Part shown: one piece after another, positions 10,301-19,250 of the stretch
Position numbering within the stretch: the first letter of the stretch is position 1
How the letters are laid out: the number at the start of each line of letters is the position of its first letter
Source of the DNA: Acidobacteriaceae bacterium
GTDB lineage: Bacteria > Acidobacteriota > Terriglobia > Terriglobales > Acidobacteriaceae
Assembly: GCA_003134855.1 (NCBI GenBank)
Contig: PLCS01000009.1
Span: 257,911-321,910 of the forward strand
DNA: 64,000 nucleotides
Reading direction: 5' to 3'
Position numbers and translations under genes: made by a program
The notes under the pieces: generated by a model
The model's database searches: none
Told to the model about the DNA's origin: nothing
The model's input: only the letters and a program-made list of their open reading frames with translations

Positions 10301-10480
10301 CAAGGTGCCTGTCGAAACTGGAGCCGCTGCAGCCGCTGTTGCCGATGAAGGAGTCGCCACTGCCGGCGCGGGAGCTGGCGCCTGTGCGGCGGCCACACCG
10401 GCCGCGCCCAGCGCCAAGGCAACAAAAAGATGAGTGAAGCCATGCAATTTTGAGTACACGTGTCCCTCGCTTGTGTTCAA
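7376..10480 (-). CDS. TonB-dependent receptor/Oar-like protein with N-terminal carboxypeptidase-regulatory-like domain
   Basis: GTLRGQVADPTGALIPGTTITITTSAG..SGAYEVSGLAPGKYIVLASVEGF; plug-like region FIQGNDKAFNTGNPFTPVIPPYYSYQFNGTVSGSL; C-terminal aromatic. Confidence 0.85.
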   Translation of the reverse strand: MNTSEGHVYSKLHGFTHLFVALALGAAGVAAAQAPAPAPAVATPSSATAAAAAPVSTGTLRGQVADPTGALIPGTTITITTSAGVTVATATADASGAYEVSGLAPGKYIVLASVEGFADFASQPIQLAAGQVMHVKISMAMAVEQQNVTVTDETAAVNVEAGGNANAMVLKDKDLDALSDDPDELSNELTALAGPSAGPNGGQIYIDGFSGGQLPPKSAIREIRINQNPFSAEFDRIGFGRIEILTKPGTDKLRGQLFIQGNDKAFNTGNPFTPVIPPYYSYQFNGTVSGSLSKTASFFVSAEQRNTGSINAWQIPDAILDNSSGAYSNCTGTGPFVSCTNFGVNLLNRRIRDNASARIDLQLGPENTFTARYGFWSESEHGDLNGNSLASASTHESNTDHTVQMSDAIIINDHIVNESRFQFERQNENHYPDSTAATINVQGDFSGGGYGGQQSNDHYTRLEFQNMTTMSHGAHAIKFGTRIRDSRDATFTNGGFNGSFTFAPVTVGQATYSSSDVYMIMANGLFGGQSFATLVNQGYGPSTASYTTCVVAGNCESSVANVFDIALYAQDDWKFNPRLTLSGGLRWEAQNHISDHDDWAPRAALAYALDGNGKDKKAKTVLRAGYGFFYDRMGTGNLKSVHFADIQNQYVLVNPNCASTETSLNVNILESGNCTSSGSSSAVKYQIDPHYHAPYNEQGSVSLERQLTPGTSLTLTYMHTFGVHQTVTRNVNQAPDGNPLHNLGGYKNEFFPEAVFKQNQLIASVNTRITKNLNLTGFYTLSYANGNNNGSATDAYDLDKNYGRAGFVTRNNLFMMGNYTAPWGIRLSPFMVAQSGRPFNITLPTDPLNNFFNQRPTYATASTPLADQVTTQFGVLDDTGLTGATIPVNLGNGPAAVAFNLRISKAFGIGPKLVSATPQPEGGPPNGPPPGGPPPGGGPGGGRGGPGGGGGGGGFGGGPGGGPMGLGGGSNSTGHRYSLTFSAQALNLFNDIDKGQPNGTITAPNFGKSTYLAGGMFSQGSAARRIFVQAVFAF

Positions 10481-10497
10481 TGAATGTTCGTGTGTGT

Positions 10498-11700
10498 CTA
10501 TTGTGCGGCCGCTTCCGCCGCGCCGCCGTTCATGCTCCAGTTGGCGAGCAGGTTCTGGCTGGCCGCGGGAGCCTCCAGCAGCGGTTCAACGCCCGCCAGC
10601 AGCGTGATTGCCGAAACCTCGCTTGTACCGTCGGTCGCCACCAGCATTACCGCCTCTCCCTTTTGCAGATCTCCGAGTTGAATCGCCGGGGCGCGACTGA
10701 GCATCTGTTGCGGGTCAGAAGCGCCGCCATTGCCCTGACCACCATTCTGTCCACCCCATTGACCTCCGCCGTGCTGCCCGCCTGCCGGGCCGCCATTCGC
10801 CGCGGACGCATTACCGCCCCATCCGCCTTGACCGACGCTCGTTGTCCCCTTCAGCCGCATGGCCAGCATCCGCGCCATCATCTCCGGCAGCCGCCGCATC
10901 TGCGCCTCGGCTGTGATGTGGATGGTGACCTGCTTCTTCGTCGCCAGATCCTTCACCACCAGTGTTGCTCCTGCCGCATCGAGCGACGTGATGGTTCCGG
11001 CGATGTTGCGGAAGCTGCCGGAAACCACCTCTTCGGCTGTAATCTCCGAACCTTCCGCATTCTTCTCGCCGCGCGCCCGCAACTGGTCGCCCGTGTGGAT
11101 CGCATCGATCGGGGCCGGCTGCGCCTCGTCAAAGCGCACCGAGGCCGGCGCGTAACGCTTGAGCATCGTCGCCTTGGCGGTATGCACGGTGATCGTCTTC
11201 GCCATGACTCCCGCGCCGCTGGTCAACACAAGGTCGCCCGAGGCGGCATCAACGCTCTTCACCAGCCCGCCCACGCCGCGCCGCTGCCAGTCCTCGCGAT
11301 CCCTCTGCTGCTTCAGCGCCAGGTCGGTTTGCTTGATGGCGACGACGCGAAGAGCCTGGATTGTGGTTCCGGTTGCATTCGGATCAGGCTTTACCAGCGC
11401 TCGATCGCCCACAGCCAAATCGCTGAACGCAATCTTCTCCGCGCTGCTCAAATCCTTAGCTCCGGGCGCGATGCGCAGGATTGCCGCGTCCGAAGGAACT
11501 TCGACTTGATAAACTCCGTCGGCATCAGTCTTGACCGTAAGTGTGCTGCGATTGATGGCGGTGATCGAGCCCTGGAAAGGCTTGGGCGCCTGGGCCAGCG
11601 CCGCGCCGGCCAGCACAGCCGACATCACAGCCAAATGCGCAATCGAAAGCGGAAATCGAATCTTCATCTTGCCTTTCATAGGCCAACTTTCACCGGCCAA
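10498..11700 (-). CDS. DUF5666-domain periplasmic/secreted protein
   Basis: Signal peptide; repeated GSITAINRSTLTVKTDADGVYQVEV / GTITSLDAAGATLVVKD beta modules typical of DUF5666. Confidence 0.7.
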   Translation of the reverse strand: MAGESWPMKGKMKIRFPLSIAHLAVMSAVLAGAALAQAPKPFQGSITAINRSTLTVKTDADGVYQVEVPSDAAILRIAPGAKDLSSAEKIAFSDLAVGDRALVKPDPNATGTTIQALRVVAIKQTDLALKQQRDREDWQRRGVGGLVKSVDAASGDLVLTSGAGVMAKTITVHTAKATMLKRYAPASVRFDEAQPAPIDAIHTGDQLRARGEKNAEGSEITAEEVVSGSFRNIAGTITSLDAAGATLVVKDLATKKQVTIHITAEAQMRRLPEMMARMLAMRLKGTTSVGQGGWGGNASAANGGPAGGQHGGGQWGGQNGGQGNGGASDPQQMLSRAPAIQLGDLQKGEAVMLVATDGTSEVSAITLLAGVEPLLEAPAASQNLLANWSMNGGAAEAAAQ

Positions 11701-11855
11701 CGCCTCTTGGCGTGCGGGATGGGAAAGATCATCACTGTTTGAGTAGACGACTCAGGCCGCCAAAAGGTTGAGGGAAGCGTTCCACTGTGGTTAGAGTCTG
11801 CTGGAAAGCCCATGGATTCTAATGGATTTATCGATTCTTATCTATTACTGTCCGA

Positions 11856-13373
11856 TCAATACTTCGCCAGCTCCGCCGTCTCCAGAAAGGCAAAACTGCC
11901 CGACGGCGTGGGGACCACGTGCGTCAGCCGCCGGTTATGCACCACGACCGTATCCCTGTACCAGAGGTTGATGGCGGGCAGATCGCGTGCCAGCTTCTGT
12001 TGCGCCTCGACGTAATCGGCGCGCCGCCGGGCTGCGTCCGCGCTCTCGGACGCATCGGCAAGCAGCGCGTCAAGCTGCTGATTCGAGTAGTGGCCGCGGT
12101 TGGCGCCCTGTGGAGAAAAGCTGGCCGTAGCGAAGGCGTAAGTGAAGATGTCAGGCTGCTCGTTGCCGCCGATCCAACGCAGCGAATACAGTTGAAAGGC
12201 TCCGCGCGTCACGTCCGAGTAGAACGTGGCGAACTCGTAGCTGCGCAGATCGAGCGCAATGCCCGCCTTCGCCAGTTGCTGTTGCAAGACCGCGGCCAGC
12301 AGGCGAGTGTCGCCGTCGGTTGAAGTCTTCATCGCCAGATGAAAGCGCACGCCATCGCGCCTCGGCGCATGGCCCGCTTCATCCAACAGCCGCGCCGCTC
12401 GCGCCGGATCGTAGTCGTAGCGGGCGAGATCATTGGTGAAGGCCCAGTGGCTTGTTGGCAGCAGACTCTCTGCCGTATGTGCATGGCCTCCCAGCAGCGT
12501 CTCGATGATCAGCCGGCGGTCGATGGCGCAGGCAATCGCCTGACGGACGCGCGTGTCTTTCAAAAGAGAATCGCGCAGGTTGAAGCCAAGGTACTGCACC
12601 TGCGTTCCCGGCGCGTCTTCGACGATCAGATTCGGCCGCGTCGCGAGCACCGCCAACGAATCCATGGGCAGCGAATTGACTGCCACGTCGCCCGAGCCTT
12701 TTTCCAGCTCCAGCGACTCGGTGATCGCGTCCGGCACCACGCGAAAGCGCACGCGCTCAATCTTCGGCTCTCCAGACCAGCTCTGCGGATTGCGCTCCAC
12801 TACAACGTCTTGATCGATCTGCTGGTTGACGAAGCGAAACGGCCCTGTGCCCACCGGATGCCGCCAGAACTCGCGCCCGCTGCCCTCGGGAACAACGCCG
12901 AATGCGCCCGTCGAAAGATTGGTCAGCAGAAAGTTGTCCGCGTGCTTCAAATGAAAAACAACCGTCCGCGTATCGCGAGCCTCGACCGCATCCACCGACG
13001 CATAAGCCGCGGCCTTGGGCGAGATCACCGCGCCGGAGCGGATCGAATTCACGGTCCACGCCACATCGCGCGCCGTCAACGCGCGGCCGTCGTGGAACTG
13101 CACCCCATCGCGCAGATGAAAGACCAACGTCAGCGGCTCCGGCTGCTCCCAACTCTCAGCCAGCGCGGGAGTGAAATGAAAGCTGGCATCGCGGGCCACG
13201 AGCCCGTTAAAGAGCAATTCGTCGATGTGCTCCGATTGCGCATCGGTGCCGACGCGCGGGTCCAGGCTGGCCGGGCTGCTTTCGATCAGAAAGACCACCG
13301 TCTGCGGATCGCGCTGCGCCGAGTGGCAGCCCGCAAACGCTATCAGGCTGATGAGCGCAAGCAGCCTACGCAT
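11856..13373 (-). CDS. ABC transporter substrate-binding protein, family 5 (oligopeptide-type) lipoprotein
   Basis: Lipobox LIAFAGC; SSPASLDPRVGTDAQSEHIDELLFNGLV; FHLRDGVQFHDGRALTARDVAWTVNSI. Confidence 0.85.
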   Translation of the reverse strand: MRRLLALISLIAFAGCHSAQRDPQTVVFLIESSPASLDPRVGTDAQSEHIDELLFNGLVARDASFHFTPALAESWEQPEPLTLVFHLRDGVQFHDGRALTARDVAWTVNSIRSGAVISPKAAAYASVDAVEARDTRTVVFHLKHADNFLLTNLSTGAFGVVPEGSGREFWRHPVGTGPFRFVNQQIDQDVVVERNPQSWSGEPKIERVRFRVVPDAITESLELEKGSGDVAVNSLPMDSLAVLATRPNLIVEDAPGTQVQYLGFNLRDSLLKDTRVRQAIACAIDRRLIIETLLGGHAHTAESLLPTSHWAFTNDLARYDYDPARAARLLDEAGHAPRRDGVRFHLAMKTSTDGDTRLLAAVLQQQLAKAGIALDLRSYEFATFYSDVTRGAFQLYSLRWIGGNEQPDIFTYAFATASFSPQGANRGHYSNQQLDALLADASESADAARRRADYVEAQQKLARDLPAINLWYRDTVVVHNRRLTHVVPTPSGSFAFLETAELAKY

Positions 13374-14535
13374 ACGTCACCTGCCCCAGGATCGCCGGCC
13401 GGGCCGCGCCGGTTGCTCGCGGCAGATTTCCCGGCAGATGATGCCAGGTCTGCCAGGCCAGCAGCGCAAAGGCGGCGGCCTCCTTAGCCTCGGCGGGCAA
13501 GCCAAACTCCTCGCTGGCCGCTAGTTCGCAACCCAGCGGCTCTAGCCTTTGCGCCAGCATCGCCATCAGCGTCGCATTGCGCGCGCCGCCGCCGGAGACG
13601 ATGTAGTCAACTCCATGGCCTCGCATTGTGTTTTCAATGTAAGCTTTGTAACTCCGCGAAATTGTATCGGCCGTCAGCGCCGTCGCCGTGGCCAGCGCGT
13701 CTTCGGGCTTGCTGCTATGCCTCCGGCACTCGACCAAAAAGCCCGCCGCGTAAGCGCGCCCAAACTGCTCACGTCCCGCGGTGCGTGGCGGCTTCTGCTT
13801 GAAATACGAATTGCGCAACGCCTCGGTCAGCACCGGCGCAAGCACTGCGCCCTGTGCGGCAATGTTCCCGTTGCGGTCGTAGTTTTTGTGGAAGAGCTCC
13901 TGCGCCAGCCAGTCGATCACCATATTCCCTGGGCCGGTATCGAAGGCGATCACCGCGTCGGCCGCGGCTCCTGCGGGAATCGCCGTCAGGTTGGCGATGC
14001 CGCCGATGTTCTGCAGCACGCGCCCGCGCTTCGCGTCGGCAAAGAGCACGTAGTCGAGCAGCGGAACCAGCGGAGCTCCCTGGCCGCCGGCCAGAATATC
14101 CGCGGGGCGGAAATTGGAGACTATCGGAACGCCAATCGTCGCGGCCATCACCGCCGCCTCGCCGAGCTGCCAGGTGCAGGCGAAGCGCCGCCCCGCATAG
14201 CTCTCCGCCCGCGGCTGATGATAGAGCGTCTGCCCGTGGCAGCCAACCAGGTCAAGCTTGACGGGATGCAGCTTCAGCGTCTCGCTGACCGCCTCGGCAT
14301 AGGCCAGGCCGAGTCGCCAGTTGAGCCGCGCCAACTCGGCGGTTGAAGTTGCACTCGCATTCATCGCCGCTAAAACTGCGCGCCTTAACGCCTCCGGAAA
14401 TGCGAAGCCCTCATGCGCGAGCAGCGTGACGCGGGGCCGCAGATTTCCCGGCGCAATCCGCATTACGGCCACATCGATTCCGTCCGCCGAAGTGCCGCTC
14501 ATGATGCCGGCCACCGTCATGGTCTTCGCGCTCAT
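13366..14535 (-). CDS. anmK: Anhydro-N-acetylmuramic acid kinase
   Basis: AGIMSGTSADGIDVAVMRI; GCHGQTLYHQP; FDTGPGNMVID; SGGGARNATLM motifs. Confidence 0.92.
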   Translation of the reverse strand: MSAKTMTVAGIMSGTSADGIDVAVMRIAPGNLRPRVTLLAHEGFAFPEALRRAVLAAMNASATSTAELARLNWRLGLAYAEAVSETLKLHPVKLDLVGCHGQTLYHQPRAESYAGRRFACTWQLGEAAVMAATIGVPIVSNFRPADILAGGQGAPLVPLLDYVLFADAKRGRVLQNIGGIANLTAIPAGAAADAVIAFDTGPGNMVIDWLAQELFHKNYDRNGNIAAQGAVLAPVLTEALRNSYFKQKPPRTAGREQFGRAYAAGFLVECRRHSSKPEDALATATALTADTISRSYKAYIENTMRGHGVDYIVSGGGARNATLMAMLAQRLEPLGCELAASEEFGLPAEAKEAAAFALLAWQTWHHLPGNLPRATGAARPAILGQVTYA

Positions 14536-15647
14536 GCTGGCTGCGCCTCCGCATTGGTTTGGGCGCTTCGGATCGTTTCGCCAAAGCGCAAAATCCGCGC
14601 TCGCAGCGCTTCGAATTGCTTCGCCGTGAGCGCTGGCGAAACGCCGCTCGCAAAGAACTTTGCCCGCTGCTGCGCTGTTTGTTCCGCGCGCGCAATGAGC
14701 AGCTTCGAAAACGCCGCCGAGCGCTCGCTTTCGGCTATCAGCGCTTCATACGCGTGCAAAATCATCTCCGGTGTGTGGCAGATTTCCAGCAAATCCATCC
14801 CCGCGCGAATCGCCGCAACCGCAGCCTCTTCGATCGGCATGAACTTCAGAATTCCGCCCATCTCCAAATCGTCCGAGAAGACGATGCCGCGATAGCCGAT
14901 GTGCTTGCGCAGCACCGTTGTAATCCAGTAGGGCGATGCGCTTGCTGGTGTGTTTTTGCTGGGTGTTTCTGGATAAGCCGCGTGGTTGACCATCACCATC
15001 GGCAGCTCGTTGCGCAGATCGCGATAGGGCGCCAGATCCTCGCTCCATAGTTCGCGCATCTTGCGATGAACAGCCGGCGTTTCCACGTGCGAATCCAGAG
15101 AGCCGCCGCCGAGACCGGGAAAGTGTTTGCCGCAGCCCACAACTTTGTGCGCCGCTAGGCCAGCCAAAAAGTTGTGCGCATACTCGATCACTTGTTCCGC
15201 AGTTTCACCCGCTGCGCGTGAGCCAAGAACGGCTGCCGACGCAGGCAGAGCCAGATCCAGCACCGGCGCCAGCGTTGTGTTGAAGCCGAAGGCCTTCACG
15301 GCGCGCGCAATCAACTCGCCGTGCTCGCGAACCAGCGCACTGCGGTCTGTTCGTCGCGCCGACTCCGCCACGGCCTGCGCGGAGGGCATCGGCGCTAAGG
15401 CATCGCGCAGCCGGTCTACTGTTCCGCCTTCCACGTCCAAGCAGCAAAAGCTGTGCGGTACACAGAGAGCTGTCGCATCATTCAGCAGCGCCCGCGTCTG
15501 CCTCGCATCAGCAATGTTGCGCCGGAAGAGGATTGCGCCCGCCGGACGCACCAGCCTGAGCCATGCGCGCTCCAGGCCGGTCAGCTCCGTGCCACTCAGC
15601 CCCACGACCAGCAGACTCCCCGCTGCGTGACGTACATTTACTTTCAT
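14532..15647 (-). CDS. nagZ: GH3 beta-N-acetylhexosaminidase
   Basis: CLDVEGGTVDRLRD; KHFPGLGGGSLDSHVETP; GYRGIVFSDDLEMGGI motifs. Confidence 0.9.
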   Translation of the reverse strand: MKVNVRHAAGSLLVVGLSGTELTGLERAWLRLVRPAGAILFRRNIADARQTRALLNDATALCVPHSFCCLDVEGGTVDRLRDALAPMPSAQAVAESARRTDRSALVREHGELIARAVKAFGFNTTLAPVLDLALPASAAVLGSRAAGETAEQVIEYAHNFLAGLAAHKVVGCGKHFPGLGGGSLDSHVETPAVHRKMRELWSEDLAPYRDLRNELPMVMVNHAAYPETPSKNTPASASPYWITTVLRKHIGYRGIVFSDDLEMGGILKFMPIEEAAVAAIRAGMDLLEICHTPEMILHAYEALIAESERSAAFSKLLIARAEQTAQQRAKFFASGVSPALTAKQFEALRARILRFGETIRSAQTNAEAQPA

Positions 15648-18442
15648 CCTTTTTCCTTTAACTCACTTTGCAACTCTTCCAGCAGATTCAGCGCCTGCAA
15701 CGGCGTCAGCGAGTTCACATCCGTCGCTTCGATGCGGTCCACAATGCGCTGCGAGAGCGGCGTGAAGATGGTCAACTGCACCGGCTCGGCAGCCGTTTCC
15801 ACCTGCACGCTCTGCCGCTCCTGCTTTTCATGCTGGCGGAGCACGTGCCTGGCCCGCTCGATGACGGCCATGGGCAGCCCCGCCAGCCGCGCCACCTCGA
15901 TGCCATAACTCTTGCTGGCCGCTCCCGGCTCAATATTGTGCAGAAAGACAATCCCGCCCGCCGCCTCCTTCACGCCCACGCGCAGATTACGGACGCGCGG
16001 CAGTTTCTCGGCGAGCATAGTCAGCTCATGATAGTGCGTGGCGAAGAGCGTGCGCGCGCCGCTCTCCGCATGAAGAAATTCGACCGTCGCCCAGGCCAGC
16101 GAAAGCCCGTCGAAGGTCGCCGTTCCGCGCCCCATCTCGTCGAGCAGGATCAGCGAACGATTCGTCGCCGTGTTCAGAATCGTCGCCGTCTCGGTCATCT
16201 CGACCATAAATGTAGATCGGCCCCGCGCCACGTTGTCGCTCGCTCCTATGCGCGTGTAAATCCGGTCCACGAGGCCAAAGCGCAAACTCTCCGCAGGCAC
16301 AAAGCTGCCCATCTGCGCCAGCAGCACCAGCATCGCCGCCTGGCGCAGATAGGTGCTCTTGCCGCCCATGTTAGGGCCAGTTATAAGTAATAAACTCGGT
16401 CCCTCGCCCGCCGCGTTCAAATAAATGTCGTTCGGAATAAAGCGTCCCTCGCGCGTCTCCTCCATCCACTGCTCGATCACCGGATGACGGCCCGCAACAG
16501 CCTCGATCACAGGCTCTTCGGAGATTGTGGGCCGCATATACCGCCGTCCCGCCGCGAGATGCGCGAAGTTCGTCAGCAAGTCCGCCTCCGCCACGGCAGC
16601 CGAGGAGCGTTTGATTCGCCCCGCGGCCTCCAGCACGGCTTGCCGCAGTTCGGCGAAGATCCGCTTCTCAATTTCGATGGAGCGCTCGTGCGCCGAGAGA
16701 ATCTTGCGCTCATAATCCTTTAACTCCGGCGTGGTAAACCGCTCCGCATTGACCAGGGTTTGTTTGCGCTCATAATCAGCCGGCGCCAGGGCCATGTTCG
16801 CCTTGGTGATTTCAATGTAATAGCCGAAAACCGAGTTATAGCGCACTTTCAGCGAAGAGATCCCGGTCCGCGTGCGCTCCCGCTCCTCGATGGCCGCAAT
16901 CTGCTGACGGCCCGTCGTCGAAATCGCACGCAGTTCATCCAGCTCAGCGTCCACGCCCGCCGCAATTGCGCCGCCATCGACCAGAGTCAGCGGAGGCTCC
17001 TCGACCAGCGTGGTTGCAATCCGCGCCGTCACGTCTTCGAGCGTGTCCAGCCGCTCGGCCAGTTCACACCACCGCGCCGCCCGCATCGCATTGAGCGACT
17101 TCTTCAATCCCGGCAGACGGCTCAGACTGCTGGCGAGCGCTCGCACGTCTCGCGCTCCCGCCGAATCCAGCGACAACCGCGCCAGCAATCGTTCCAGGTC
17201 GAGAAGACCCGCAAACGCTCGCCGAATCTCCTCGCGCCTGACCAGATTCCCATGCGCCTCAGCGACGGCCTCGTAGCGAGCTTCCAAGGCCTCGGCGTCC
17301 ACCAACGGCCGCAGAATCGTAGCCCGCAGCAGCCGTTTGCCCATCGGAGTCTGGCAGGCGTCCAGCGTGTTGAAGAGCGTTGCCCGCGCGTCTTGCCCGG
17401 CAAAGAGCGGTTCCACTAATTCGAGGTTGCGCACCGTCACCTGATCCAGCTCCAACGCCGTCGAGTGCTCCTCGAATCGCAGACTGTCAATGTGCAGCGC
17501 CTCGTTCCGTTGCGTCGTGCGCACATAGTGCAGCACCGCCCCGGCCGCAATCGCCGCCGCCGGGTGATCGCTCAACCCATAGCCTTCGAGCGAGCGCACA
17601 TTCAACTGACGCTCCACCAGGGGCACGGCAAACTCCCGCGTCCAGACCCAGTCCTCGATGCGCGTCCGCGCCGCAATCCGCTCCAGTTGCGCGGGCAGCT
17701 CCGCGCTCGCGGCGGTGAGCACCTCGGAGGAGCCGGCCTTGAGAATCTCGTCCACCGCCTGCTGCCGGGCCGAGGCGCCGCTGAACTCCGCCGTGCGGAA
17801 CTCGCCGGTGGAAACGTCGAGGAGGGCTACCGCGCAGATCAGGCCGCCTGCTGCCGATGAACTTTCGGCTTTGAAGGGGAGCGGCTTCAGCTGCGCCGTT
17901 CGTGGTCCGGATTCAAGCAGGGCTTTAGCCCCTGAGGTATGTTTTTTCTCGACCCCGCCTCCAGCCTCGAAATACGCCGCCAGAAAATTGTTCTGCTCCT
18001 GGCCCAGCCCGGCATCCAGAGCGGTTCCCGGCGAAAGCACGCGGGTCACCTCGCGCCGGACAATTTTTTTCGTCAGCTTGGGATCCTCCATCTGGTCGCA
18101 GAGGGCGATGCGGTAGCCCTTGCGCAGCAGGCGCGTCAGGTAGCTTTCGACCGCGTGATAAGGTACCCCGCACATCGGCTGGGCCCGCTCCCGATCGCGC
18201 GCTGTCAGCGTCAGTTGCAGCTCCCGGCTGGCCGTCACCGCATCGTCGTAGAAAAGCTCGTAGAAATCTCCCATGCGGAAGAACAGCAGCGCATCGGGAT
18301 TCTCCCGCTTAGCCGCCGTCCATTGGCGCATGAAGGGGGTCAGCTCCGCGGAACCCTTGTCCGCAGGGGGAATTGACGGAGTCTCGGATTGGTTGTCGTC
18401 TCGAATCACGTTGGCTATAAGAGTATCGCGGCGGGACGGCAA
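15644..18442 (-). CDS. mutS: DNA mismatch repair protein MutS
   Basis: TPFMRQWTAAKRENPDALLFFRMGDFYELF; ITGPNMGGKSTYLRQ Walker A; LLDEMGRGTATFDGLSLAWA. Confidence 0.97.
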   Translation of the reverse strand: MPSRRDTLIANVIRDDNQSETPSIPPADKGSAELTPFMRQWTAAKRENPDALLFFRMGDFYELFYDDAVTASRELQLTLTARDRERAQPMCGVPYHAVESYLTRLLRKGYRIALCDQMEDPKLTKKIVRREVTRVLSPGTALDAGLGQEQNNFLAAYFEAGGGVEKKHTSGAKALLESGPRTAQLKPLPFKAESSSAAGGLICAVALLDVSTGEFRTAEFSGASARQQAVDEILKAGSSEVLTAASAELPAQLERIAARTRIEDWVWTREFAVPLVERQLNVRSLEGYGLSDHPAAAIAAGAVLHYVRTTQRNEALHIDSLRFEEHSTALELDQVTVRNLELVEPLFAGQDARATLFNTLDACQTPMGKRLLRATILRPLVDAEALEARYEAVAEAHGNLVRREEIRRAFAGLLDLERLLARLSLDSAGARDVRALASSLSRLPGLKKSLNAMRAARWCELAERLDTLEDVTARIATTLVEEPPLTLVDGGAIAAGVDAELDELRAISTTGRQQIAAIEERERTRTGISSLKVRYNSVFGYYIEITKANMALAPADYERKQTLVNAERFTTPELKDYERKILSAHERSIEIEKRIFAELRQAVLEAAGRIKRSSAAVAEADLLTNFAHLAAGRRYMRPTISEEPVIEAVAGRHPVIEQWMEETREGRFIPNDIYLNAAGEGPSLLLITGPNMGGKSTYLRQAAMLVLLAQMGSFVPAESLRFGLVDRIYTRIGASDNVARGRSTFMVEMTETATILNTATNRSLILLDEMGRGTATFDGLSLAWATVEFLHAESGARTLFATHYHELTMLAEKLPRVRNLRVGVKEAAGGIVFLHNIEPGAASKSYGIEVARLAGLPMAVIERARHVLRQHEKQERQSVQVETAAEPVQLTIFTPLSQRIVDRIEATDVNSLTPLQALNLLEELQSELKEKG
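17850..17955 (-). repeat. Palindromic repeat-like segment within mutS (in-frame insertion)
   Basis: On - strand: cctcaggggctaaagccctgcttgaatccggaccacgaacggcgcagctgaagccgctcccctttcaaa, with gggct-tt-agccc and agctgaagcc-type dyads; encodes a non-conserved HTSGAKALLESGPRTAQLKPLPFKAES segment. Confidence 0.55.
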
Positions 18443-18611
18443 CGGGGTAGCCTGCTCCCGTAAGCCGGGAAAATTCGTCTCTATTACCAGCGATTACCTT
18501 CCGGTTGCGCCCGCGCTTCTTGCCTTGGGCGCGAAAGATTAAAATCGAATCAGGCGGGCAAATTGGCGCGTTCATGCCCGGTTATTGCCGAGCTGAAGTC
18601 GCAAGACATTG

Positions 18612-19247
18612 ATGCGAAATGAGCAGGAGCAGATGGAACCGATTTCCACCGACTTTCCCCAGTCCGAACCAACCCTCGACCCTGGCGCAGACCTGAACCT
18701 GCCGACTCCCGTCCCAACGCCCGCGCCGTCGCTTCAATCCAGCGGCATTGGGCTGTGGGTGCGGGATTTACTGGTCTCCGCGGCCGCCTCGGTGCTCATC
18801 ATCACCTTTCTTTACCAGCCGGTGCGCGTGGAAGGCACCAGCATGTTGCCGCGGCTGGAGGATCAGGACCGCCTTTTCATCAACAAGTTCGTCTACAAAT
18901 TCACCTCCATCGAGCGCAGTGACGTGGTGGTCTTCCATTATCCCCGCGACCCTGAGAAGAGCTACATCAAGCGGGTGATCGCGTTGCCCGGCGACCGGCT
19001 GCGCATCGACCACGGCACGGTCTGGCTAAACGGCAGGCCGCTGCGCGAGAGCTACGTCCCCGAGGAGTTCCACGACAGCCGCTCAATGGCGGAGATGGTG
19101 GTTCCCGAGGACGCGTTCTTCATGATGGGCGACCACCGCTCCATCTCCTCCGACAGCCGCGAATTCGGTCCCGTCGAGCGCTCGCTGATCTACGGAAAAG
19201 CTGTCTTCGTCTACTGGCCGGCGCGCGACGCGGGCGCGGTGCGCTGA
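18612..19247 (+). CDS. lepB: Signal peptidase I
   Basis: VEGTSMLPRLEDQDRLFINKFVY; DVVVFHYPRDPEKSYIKRVIALPGDRL; FMMGDHRSISSDSREFGPV. Confidence 0.95.
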   Translation: MRNEQEQMEPISTDFPQSEPTLDPGADLNLPTPVPTPAPSLQSSGIGLWVRDLLVSAAASVLIITFLYQPVRVEGTSMLPRLEDQDRLFINKFVYKFTSIERSDVVVFHYPRDPEKSYIKRVIALPGDRLRIDHGTVWLNGRPLRESYVPEEFHDSRSMAEMVVPEDAFFMMGDHRSISSDSREFGPVERSLIYGKAVFVYWPARDAGAVR

Positions 19248-19250
19248 GGC

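Noticed and set aside
10450-11742. 430-aa plus-strand ORF
   Set aside because: Antisense to the DUF5666 gene, low-information Arg-rich translation.
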